Shown: positions 8,352-16,819 of the stretch, in pieces
How positions within the stretch are numbered: position 1 is the first letter of the stretch
Layout of the letters: each line of letters starts with the position of its first letter
Assembly: GCA_963704455.1 (NCBI GenBank)
Contig: OY969905.1
Coordinates: 806,001-870,000, forward strand
DNA from: DASTCZ01 sp963704455
Lineage (GTDB): Bacteria; Acidobacteriota; Terriglobia; Acidiferrales; UBA7541
Length of the DNA stretch: 64,000 nt
Reading direction: 5' to 3'
Position numbers and translations under genes: made by a program
Notes under the pieces: generated by a model
Database searches by the model: none
What the model saw: only the letters and a program-made list of their open reading frames with translations
Told to the model about the DNA's origin: nothing

Positions 8352-9884
8352 TCAATTCTTGGCCGCTTGCATTTCCTTTGCGCGAGCCAGGCTCTTGACC
8401 GTCGGCGTGCGGTTCGGCGTGCGCAGCAATTCCTGCTCGTAAGCTGCGGCAGCCTCTTTCGGCCGTCCGGCCTCCATCAGCACGTCGCCGTACAACTCGA
8501 GCGCAGGCTTGATTGGTTCCGGCGGCCCAAATGGCGGTTCCATCGTCTGATCAATGTCCGCAGCTTCCTTCGCCAGGTGAATCGCATCGTCTTTCTGGCC
8601 CCGCGCGAACTGCAACAGTGATTTAAGTTCCTTCTCCATGATTTCAAATTGCTTCGCGCCGAAAGCATTTCCGCCTGCCGCAGTCCGTTCCCGCATCGCG
8701 CCGAGTTGCGCCGAAGCCTTTTCCGTCGTCGCAAGATCCTTCAATTTGGCTGCGCATAGACCGGCGATAAATGTCCACGTGCCATTATCGGCGCCGCGCG
8801 CGTAATCCATTCCTTCGCCCGGGGGCGCGGCCGCGGGAGGCTCCAGCGGAATTTTCTCCCATTGCGCGGTCTCCATGATGTAACGCGCGCGCATAACCAA
8901 ATAGCCCTGGTGCACAGCGCGGCTGGTGGGATTGCGCTTGTCGGCCTCGCGCGCCAATTCGAGGTCTTTTTTGGCGTCGTCAAATCTGCCAAGCATCATA
9001 TTTCCGTATTCCAACCAGGCGAGCGTATGAAAATCTTCTCGGCCTTCCGGCAGGTGCATGCGTTGAATCAAGTTCGTCGCAGATTGGTACGCCGCCGTAT
9101 TTGAGTCAACCACGTCCTGCCACATCCCTAAGCGCAAGAAAATGTGTGACGGCATATGCAGCGCATGCGCCGCGGAAGGCGCAATCTTGGCGTAAGCACG
9201 CGCCGCGGGCAGCGCTAGGATTGCGTGGTCCGGATCATCGAACGAATGGATGATCATGTGCGCGGCGCCCGGATGGTTCGGATTCTCTTGATACACCTTG
9301 ATGGCGATTGACGCTGCGAGCGCCTGCCGCCGAAAACCGGAATCGCCGGGCCGGACAGTTCCGAGCAATGAGAGCGCATAAAAAATCGCCACTTCATTGT
9401 CGGCGGGCCAGCGATCGTACATTTTCGCCATGGCTTGCGAATACGCGTTGTCGCGCGCCAGTTTGTCGCCCGGCTCGAAGAAAAGTTGGTTCTGCGCCTC
9501 AAGGTAAGCCTTCTCTTTTTCCGTACCTGCCTTCGCGAGCCGCCCCTCCATTGTCGGCGCAAGCTTTTCGAGCGCTTTCTTTGCCCCGGGCACATCCACC
9601 TCTGACCACAGAGGGTGATTGTGGCTCATGGCCTCGCCCCAATAGGCCATCGCGAAATTCGGATCGATCTGCTCGGCCTTCTGAAACGCGACGGCGGCTT
9701 CATCGAACTGGAAGCTGTGCAGATCTTTCACGCCTTCGAGAAAAGCCGGCTGCGCGGCGGGCGCGCCAGAAGTGGGGAAACTGATGTTCCCAAGTTGTGC
9801 GTCGGCGCGGTTCACAAATCCTAAACTGAGCAGTATTACGCATGCAGCAATCGCTAATCTCGCGCGAAACTGAATACTCTTCAT
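8352..9884 (-). CDS. Exported tetratricopeptide-repeat protein
   Basis: A 510-aa protein from the ATG at 9884, which has a strong GGAGG 8 bp upstream and gives a signal peptide (MKSIQFRARLAIAACVILLSLGFVNRADA). The upstream extension of the frame overlaps the crotonase gene and is rejected. TPR-like helical pairs are visible through most of the length, for example 'LHSFQFDEAAVAFQKAEQIDPNFAMAYWGEAMSHNHPLW' and the C-terminal 'ALELYGDVLMEAGRPKEAAAAYEQELLRTPNR'. The type is common as an uncharacterised periplasmic or envelope protein in Acidobacteria. It follows the enoyl-CoA hydratase on the same strand with a 40-bp gap, but a link to acyl-CoA metabolism is not evident. Confidence 0.82.
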   Translation of the reverse strand: MKSIQFRARLAIAACVILLSLGFVNRADAQLGNISFPTSGAPAAQPAFLEGVKDLHSFQFDEAAVAFQKAEQIDPNFAMAYWGEAMSHNHPLWSEVDVPGAKKALEKLAPTMEGRLAKAGTEKEKAYLEAQNQLFFEPGDKLARDNAYSQAMAKMYDRWPADNEVAIFYALSLLGTVRPGDSGFRRQALAASIAIKVYQENPNHPGAAHMIIHSFDDPDHAILALPAARAYAKIAPSAAHALHMPSHIFLRLGMWQDVVDSNTAAYQSATNLIQRMHLPEGREDFHTLAWLEYGNMMLGRFDDAKKDLELAREADKRNPTSRAVHQGYLVMRARYIMETAQWEKIPLEPPAAAPPGEGMDYARGADNGTWTFIAGLCAAKLKDLATTEKASAQLGAMRERTAAGGNAFGAKQFEIMEKELKSLLQFARGQKDDAIHLAKEAADIDQTMEPPFGPPEPIKPALELYGDVLMEAGRPKEAAAAYEQELLRTPNRTPTVKSLARAKEMQAAKN

Positions 9885-9924
9885 TCTTCTTGCCTCCGCA
9901 GCTTCATCTTGCTTACGGGAGAGA

Positions 9925-10734
9925 CTATTGGCCGGACCATTTTGGCGGACGCTTTTCGAGAAATGAGCTGAGCCCTTCGCGGAAATCCGCGGTTGCGCGG
10001 ATGCCTGCATTTTCGACCACGGCTTTTTCAAGCGCTCGGTCCACTTCCGCCGCGACGGTATCCGTGATGAGGCGCTTCGTCCGCGAGAGGCTCGTCGGGC
10101 TCATTTCGAGTAATCCCGCGGCGCGCGCACGCGCTGTTTCCATAAGGTGTTCGGGCGCGACAATCTGATTTACGAGCCCCAGATGGTGCGCTTCCGCGGC
10201 GTCAATGATCCGCCCGGTAAGGAGAAGGTCGCGCGCGCGCTTTTCCCCAATCTGTCGGATTAGGAAAACGGAGACAATTGCGGGGATAAAGCCGATGCGG
10301 ACTTCGGTGTATCCGAACTTTGCCTCTGGTACAGCCAGCGTGAAATCGCAAAGCGTGGCAATGCCGCAACCGCCGGCGATGGCCGCGCCATTCACCGCGG
10401 CGATCAGCGGCTTGGGGAACGCCCAGATGCGTCGAAACATCCGCGCCATGCGCAGCGAGTCTTCCAGATTCTGCGCCGAGGTTTGTTGCGCAAGTCCGCG
10501 AAGCGCATCGAGATCCATACCCGAGCAAAATGCTTTTCCTGCGCCGGTGATAATTGCGAGGCGCGCTGAGCTCGATTCAATTTCGGCGAGCGCCGCAAGC
10601 AGATCCTCTATCATCTGCGTGGAGATGGCGTTGCGTTTGTCCGGACGATTGAGCGTGATGGTGGCGATTGCGCCGTTTTGCGTTTGATCGACCGCAAGCC
10701 TGAGTGTTTGGAATGCTTTGGCTGAGCCGGTCAT
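9925..10734 (-). CDS. Crotonase-family enoyl-CoA hydratase, probably methylglutaconyl-CoA hydratase
   Basis: A 269-aa crotonase. 'GKAFCSGMDL' (oxyanion hole), 'AAVNGAAIAGGCGIATLCDFTLA' and 'KFGYTEVRIGFIPAIVS' are all in order. Of the two classical hydratase glutamates, the first position (rat Glu144) is Gly124, while the second (Glu164) is kept as Glu144. Single-Glu crotonases include isomerases and some 3-methylglutaconyl-CoA hydratases. Its ATG overlaps the stop of the HMG-CoA lyase by 4 bp (translational coupling), and an MCC-type carboxyltransferase lies just upstream. The leucine step 3-methylglutaconyl-CoA to HMG-CoA (LiuC-like) is therefore the best guess. Confidence 0.82.
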   Translation of the reverse strand: MTGSAKAFQTLRLAVDQTQNGAIATITLNRPDKRNAISTQMIEDLLAALAEIESSSARLAIITGAGKAFCSGMDLDALRGLAQQTSAQNLEDSLRMARMFRRIWAFPKPLIAAVNGAAIAGGCGIATLCDFTLAVPEAKFGYTEVRIGFIPAIVSVFLIRQIGEKRARDLLLTGRIIDAAEAHHLGLVNQIVAPEHLMETARARAAGLLEMSPTSLSRTKRLITDTVAAEVDRALEKAVVENAGIRATADFREGLSSFLEKRPPKWSGQ

Positions 10735-11624
10735 TGGATTGTTTCGGCGTACGCGTATTCGCGCCGCAACTTATTCATCAAATCCAGAGGTTGCGCAAGG
10801 GCATCCATCTTGATTCCCGTATCCACACTGCGCGCCGCGAGAGTCTCGATCACGATCTCCGTGGGAATATTTCCAACCAGCTCGTCGCCGGCAAATGGAC
10901 ATCCGCCCAGCCCGGTCAGCGCGCCATCGAATCGGCGGCAACCGGCTTCGTAGGCAGCAAGAACTTTTTCCGCGGCGCCTTCGCGGCGGCTGTGCAAGTG
11001 AACGCCAAGCTCGATTCCGGCAACGCAATCTTTCACTGCGGTATAAAGCGCGCCGACTTGCTCGGGCGTCGCCGTGCCTACTGTGTCGGCCAGCGAAACG
11101 CTGCGAATGCCCGCATCCTTCAACCAGATGAGCGTGTCTTCCACTAGCTCGGGCCCCCAGGGTTCTTCATAAGGATTGCCGAAGGCCATCGAAATGTAGA
11201 TGACGAGCCCTCGGTCCGCAGCCTTCGCAGCTTTGCGAAGCTGCTCGACAAGCGCGCGCGATTCGGCGCGCGTCATGTTCGCGTTCGCGCGGCGGAAGTA
11301 AGCGGAGATGGAATAAGGATAGCCGAGAGTCGTCACCCCAGGCGTCGCAAGCGCCCGCTCAACACCTTTATCATTGACGACGATGCCGATAATCTCAGGA
11401 GGCGCCGCGCCAGCAGGCAGGGAAGTCATAAAAAGCTGCATCACCTCTTCGCTGTCCGCAGTTTGCTTCACATGTTTCGGCGAAACAAAACTCACAGCAT
11501 CAATGTGCTTGAATCCCGCGCGCACAAGCGCTGCAAGATATTCCGCTTTCTTCTCAGCAGGGATTACTTTGTCGAGACCTTGCCATGCGTCTCTCGGACA
11601 TTCGATTATTTTTGCGCAGTCCAT
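10731..11624 (-). CDS. Hydroxymethylglutaryl-CoA lyase
   Basis: A 297-aa TIM-barrel lyase that splits 3-hydroxy-3-methylglutaryl-CoA into acetyl-CoA and acetoacetate, the last step of leucine degradation. The N-terminal 'IIECPRDAWQGL' corresponds to the family's 'PRDGLQNE' region with its catalytic Arg and Asp. 'GVHLHSRREGA' gives metal-binding histidines. 'GLGGCPFAGDELVGNIPTE' carries the signature cysteine. No clear Shine-Dalgarno precedes the ATG, but it begins 7 bp after the carboxyltransferase stop and overlaps the next crotonase by 4 bp, so it sits in the middle of a tight operon. The N-terminus is slightly shorter than usual. Confidence 0.9.
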   Translation of the reverse strand: MDCAKIIECPRDAWQGLDKVIPAEKKAEYLAALVRAGFKHIDAVSFVSPKHVKQTADSEEVMQLFMTSLPAGAAPPEIIGIVVNDKGVERALATPGVTTLGYPYSISAYFRRANANMTRAESRALVEQLRKAAKAADRGLVIYISMAFGNPYEEPWGPELVEDTLIWLKDAGIRSVSLADTVGTATPEQVGALYTAVKDCVAGIELGVHLHSRREGAAEKVLAAYEAGCRRFDGALTGLGGCPFAGDELVGNIPTEIVIETLAARSVDTGIKMDALAQPLDLMNKLRREYAYAETIQ

Positions 11625-11631
11625 TGGCGCG

Positions 11632-13308
11632 TTACGTTTGCAAAACTCCCGTCCTAAACTCGCGCACTTCCGGATTCAGCGCCGCCGCTTCCAGCGCCCA
11701 AATCAACGCATCGCGCGTCTGGGCCGGATCGATAATCGCGTCCACCCAAAGCCGCGCGGCCGCATAGCGCGGATCCGTTTGATGCTCGTATGTAGCGCGG
11801 ATGGACTCGTGCAATTCTTTCTTGTCCTTATCCGAAAGTTTTTTCCCTTCGCGCTCGAGCTGCTTGATGCGAATTTCTACGAGCGTGCCCGCAGCGGAAT
11901 CGCCGCTCATCACCGCGTAGCGCGCGGTGGGCCACGCAAAAATAAATCGCGGGTCATACGCCTTGCCGCACATGGCGTAATGTCCCGCGCCGAAGCTGCC
12001 GCCGCATATCACCGCGATTTTCGGCACCACACTATTTGACACCGCGTTGACCATTTTCGCGCCCGCGCGAATAATGCCGCTCCATTCCGCTTCCTTGCCG
12101 ACCATAAAGCCGTTGACGTCGTGCAAGAAAATAAGGGGCACGAGATTTTGATTGCAGTCGAGAATAAATCGCGAAGCCTTTTCCGCCGACTCGGTATAAA
12201 TCACGCCGCCGAATTCCATGCGCTGCGCGCCGGTGTGTGCCGCCGTGGTGCGCATGTTTTGTTTTTGGTTCGCGACGATTCCGACCGCCCAGCCGCCGAT
12301 GCGCGCGTAGCCGCAGAGAAGCGTCTGCCCATACTCCGCGCGATATTCCTCGAAGCGGCTGCCGTCCACAACGCGCGCGATGATTTCGCGCATGTCGTAT
12401 TGCTTGGATGGCTCGGATGGGAACACGCCATAGATTTCTTCAGCGGGGAATTGTGGCACAACGGATTTCTCATGGCTGAACGGCGTGTCGCCCTTGTGCC
12501 CGATTTTGTCCACAAGCTCGCGGATTCGCCGCAAGCACGTCTCATCATCCGGCTCGCGGAAATCCACGGTTCCGCTAATCTGCGAGTGCATCTTCGCACC
12601 GCCAAGCTCTTCGGCGGAAACTTTTTGCCCGATGGCCGCCTGCACCAGCGCGGGCCCGGCAAGAAAGAGCCCTGAGCCTTCCGTCATCAAAAGCTTGTCG
12701 CACATCACGGGCAAATACGCGCCGCCCGCCACACACATTCCCATGATGGCGGCAATTTGTGGGATGCCCATGGCGCTCATCACAGCGTTGTTGCGGAACA
12801 CGCGTCCGAAATCATCGGTATCGGGAAAAACATCTTCCTGCAGCGGAAGGAAAACTCCGGCGGAGTCCACCAGGTAAATCGTGGGAATGTGATTGTCGAT
12901 GGAAATATTTTGCGCCCGGATCACTTTCTTCGCCGTCATGGGAAAAAATGCGCCGGCTTTCACGGTCGCATCATTTGCGATAATCATCACCAGCCGCCCG
13001 GCCACGCGCGCGAGTCCAGTGATTGTGCCTGCGGCGGGCGCGCCGCCCCATTCCTCGTACATTTCATGAGCGGCGTAAATCCCCAGCTCGAAAAATGTGG
13101 ATTTGGGATCAATAAGTTTCGTGATGCGCTCGCGCGCAGTCAGCCGGTTTTTCTTGTGTTGCGACTCGATGGCCTTCGCGCCGCCGCCTTCGCGAATTTG
13201 CTCCTCCTGATTTTTGATTTCCGTAATCAGATCCACAAGGGCGCGCGTATTTTTCTTGTAGTCCGCGGATTCGCGACTGGCGTGCGATTCGAGATGTGAA
13301 CTCGGCAA
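11632..13308 (-). CDS. Acyl-CoA carboxylase carboxyltransferase (beta) subunit, methylcrotonyl-CoA type
   Basis: The 558-aa carboxyltransferase half of a biotin-dependent acyl-CoA carboxylase. It transfers CO2 from carboxybiotin to an acyl-CoA. Both crotonase-like lobes are present: N-lobe 'DSAGVFLPLQEDVFPDTDDFGRVFRNNAVMSA' and 'GMCVAGGAYLPVMCD', and C-lobe 'LHDVNGFMVGKEAEWSGIIRAGAKMV' and 'GGSFGAGHYAMCGKAYDPRF'. The pattern is closest to methylcrotonyl-CoA carboxylase beta, and the following HMG-CoA lyase and hydratase support a leucine role. The start is a TTG at 13308 with an AGAGG ribosome site 5-6 bp upstream. The partner biotin carboxylase/carrier subunit is absent from the window. Confidence 0.88.
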   Translation of the reverse strand: MPSSHLESHASRESADYKKNTRALVDLITEIKNQEEQIREGGGAKAIESQHKKNRLTARERITKLIDPKSTFFELGIYAAHEMYEEWGGAPAAGTITGLARVAGRLVMIIANDATVKAGAFFPMTAKKVIRAQNISIDNHIPTIYLVDSAGVFLPLQEDVFPDTDDFGRVFRNNAVMSAMGIPQIAAIMGMCVAGGAYLPVMCDKLLMTEGSGLFLAGPALVQAAIGQKVSAEELGGAKMHSQISGTVDFREPDDETCLRRIRELVDKIGHKGDTPFSHEKSVVPQFPAEEIYGVFPSEPSKQYDMREIIARVVDGSRFEEYRAEYGQTLLCGYARIGGWAVGIVANQKQNMRTTAAHTGAQRMEFGGVIYTESAEKASRFILDCNQNLVPLIFLHDVNGFMVGKEAEWSGIIRAGAKMVNAVSNSVVPKIAVICGGSFGAGHYAMCGKAYDPRFIFAWPTARYAVMSGDSAAGTLVEIRIKQLEREGKKLSDKDKKELHESIRATYEHQTDPRYAAARLWVDAIIDPAQTRDALIWALEAAALNPEVREFRTGVLQT

Positions 13309-13367
13309 AGCGGCCTCTCTTCGTTAATCTAGCGGAGCCAAACGCAAGCAGTATACTGATACGCGCG

Positions 13368-14033
13368 TTAGGAGGCGAGTCCGGCCTGCGGACGGCGCGA
13401 TGCTGCAAGCGCAACCGCCTCGTGCATCAAGTTTTCCGCGGAAACAATTCGCAAAATCAATTTCAAGTCGTAAGCCTCAGCGGCTCTAATTTCGCGCCCA
13501 GTAATCATGATTTCGGGCGCGATGCTTCCGCCGCGCGGCCCGAGCACGCGCGGCAGTCGCTGCGTGCCGCCCCAGCCCGTGATGATGCCGAGCGCGGCTC
13601 CGCGATGCGCGAAAACCGCGTCAAGCGTGGCTATGCGCAGATGGCACGCGAGCGCGAGGTCGAACCCTCCGCCCATGCAATAACCGCGGATGGCTGCAAC
13701 AATGGGTTTAGGTGAGCGCTCGACCGCCGCCATCACCGATTGGCCCAGCTCCGCGAATTGCAGCGAGTCCACTCCGTTCAGCGCGGCGACTTCCGTCACC
13801 TCGGCGCCCGCGCAAAAACACTTCTCGGTCCCCGTAATCACTGCGCCGCAAAGGTCAGGCGAATCCACAAGCTTCGCGATTTGCCTACGCAATTCGCCAA
13901 GCACCGCGCGCGTAAGCCTCGGAAAACCATCCGGCGAATTCAGTTGCCACAGAAGCACCGCACCGCGGCGAATCGAGCTAATCGAACAACCGACGGGAAG
14001 AGAGGAAGCAGGAGAGAAAGGTTCGCGCGTCAC
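13368..14033 (-). CDS. Short crotonase-family protein lacking the catalytic glutamates
   Basis: A 221-aa crotonase-fold protein, about 40 residues shorter than usual because the C-terminal helices are missing. The fold is recognisable from 'GTEKCFCAGAEVTEV' (oxyanion hole), 'AAIRGYCMGGGFDLALACHLRIA' and 'GIITGWGGTQRLPRVLG'. At the two hydratase glutamate positions it has Asp125 and Gly145, which are exactly 20 residues apart like rat Glu144/Glu164. Ordinary hydration is therefore unlikely. The start is a GTG 7 bp after the stop of the B12-domain gene, inside the operon. It may be a different crotonase activity, a structural partner or a decaying copy. Confidence 0.75.
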   Translation of the reverse strand: MTREPFSPASSLPVGCSISSIRRGAVLLWQLNSPDGFPRLTRAVLGELRRQIAKLVDSPDLCGAVITGTEKCFCAGAEVTEVAALNGVDSLQFAELGQSVMAAVERSPKPIVAAIRGYCMGGGFDLALACHLRIATLDAVFAHRGAALGIITGWGGTQRLPRVLGPRGGSIAPEIMITGREIRAAEAYDLKLILRIVSAENLMHEAVALAASRRPQAGLAS

Positions 14034-14040
14034 GCCAAAA

Positions 14041-14445
14041 TCATGCCCGCGCCGGAAGCCGCGTGCGAATGAAATTCACAATATCCATCGTTGAAGTGCC
14101 GGGCAGAAAAATTTCCGCGATCCCCGCCTTTTTCAGCGCCGGGATGTCAGCTTCGGGAATAATCCCGCCGACGAGCACCGCGACATCGTTCATGCCCTTG
14201 CTGTGAAGCAGGTCCATCAACTGCGGGCACAAAGTGTTGTGCGCGCCGGACAAAATCGAAAGCCCGATGACGTCCACATCCTCCTGCGCGGCGGCGGAGG
14301 CGATCATCTCCGGGGTTTGCCGCAGGCCGGTGTAAATGACCTCCATTCCTGCGTCGCGCAGCGCGCGCGCAATAATCTTTGCGCCGCGGTCATGGCCATC
14401 AAGACCGGGCTTTGCAATCAGCACTCGAATTCTTTTGTCAGTCAT
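14041..14445 (-). CDS. Acyl-CoA mutase small subunit, B12-binding domain
   Basis: A 134-aa stand-alone cobalamin-binding domain, the small subunit of an adenosylcobalamin-dependent acyl-CoA mutase. The base-off/His-on motif DxHxxG is D16-G-H18-D-R-G21 ('KPGLDGHDRGAK'), followed by 'GLSILSGAH' and 'VLVGGIIPEAD', the usual loops around the nucleotide tail. Its length matches the small subunit of isobutyryl-CoA mutase (about 136 aa). The large subunit is at 14884-16608, with one small unknown gene between. The next gene downstream, a crotonase, begins 7 bp after its stop. Confidence 0.92.
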   Translation of the reverse strand: MTDKRIRVLIAKPGLDGHDRGAKIIARALRDAGMEVIYTGLRQTPEMIASAAAQEDVDVIGLSILSGAHNTLCPQLMDLLHSKGMNDVAVLVGGIIPEADIPALKKAGIAEIFLPGTSTMDIVNFIRTRLPARA

Positions 14446-14576
14446 TACGTTAAAAAGAATACAGGAAACGCACGCGGCGGGGTAGGGCTAGGCTCAGGCA
14501 TGGTTCGCACTTACCTATGGCTAGCGATGTCCTTCAACGTGGGAAAGCTCATGGCAGGGAAGGAGGAATAGTCAAT

Positions 14577-14876
14577 CTATTTCGTGTCTTGTGGAGTTGC
14601 TGGGTCGTTGTCGCTGTTGCCTGCCAAGCGCCATAAGTCGTGCGGTAAGAGCCGGACGCATTCGACGAGAAAACTCGCCCTCCACTCCGGCGAGACGAAA
14701 CGGAAGGTGGCCATGTGGCTATTTCGCTCCCACTGATCTTTCTTCGTTCCGCCCCAAGAAATCCTTGAGTTTCCCTCGTGCGAAGAAAATTGGGCGAGGG
14801 CTCTGAGACAGTGCAAGACTGCCTCGTCATCAGTGTGAATTGTTGCGCTGTATTTGAAGCGCTGGTGTTCGTCCAT
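14577..14876 (-). CDS. Small protein of unknown function between the mutase subunits
   Basis: A 99-aa reading frame from the ATG at 14876, 7 bp after the stop of the large mutase subunit. The frame also stays open upstream to 14945 inside that gene. The composition looks protein-like (for example 'FRFVSPEWRASFLVECVRLLPHDLWRLAG'), and an overall alpha/beta pattern is plausible, but I recognise no family. No Shine-Dalgarno is obvious, so expression would rely on coupling to the upstream gene. Codon choice is less GC-biased than in its neighbours. It splits two genes that are normally adjacent, which suggests a later insertion. It could also be non-coding. Confidence 0.5.
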   Translation of the reverse strand: MDEHQRFKYSATIHTDDEAVLHCLRALAQFSSHEGNSRISWGGTKKDQWERNSHMATFRFVSPEWRASFLVECVRLLPHDLWRLAGNSDNDPATPQDTK

Positions 14877-14883
14877 TGGAGTA

Positions 14884-16608
<1,725 letters not shown>

Positions 16609-16756
16609 CGGTTATTCTCCAACGTAGTTCTCCAAGGATGCTCCCGGCGCGAATCGGCACCCGAATGAATCGGCGAATCCTGAGGACAATATTGAGTCTA
16701 CGGCAAGGAATCGCACCCGGCAAGCTGTGCAATAGAGACGCATTCCCCAAGACGCC

Positions 16757-16786
16757 GCTGGCCCGGAGCGCGCGCTCCGGGCCAGC
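16757..16786. terminator. Very strong 13-bp hairpin between tolC-like gene and mutase gene
   Basis: A perfect 13-bp inverted repeat (16757-16769 with 16774-16786) around a GCGC loop lies 33 bp beyond the stop of the minus-strand TolC gene and about 150 bp before the mutase start. No clean U-run follows on the minus strand. The T-rich stretch is on the plus-strand side. It probably ends or attenuates transcription from the TolC gene and isolates the mutase operon. It might also be a dispersed palindrome. Confidence 0.6.
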
Positions 16787-16819
16787 AGGATTCTCTTATT
16801 TGCGTCCGACGCTAAAGCG

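Noticed and set aside
16609..16756. Cobalamin riboswitch before the B12-dependent mutase
   Set aside because: No B12-box or recognisable conserved core found in the leader.
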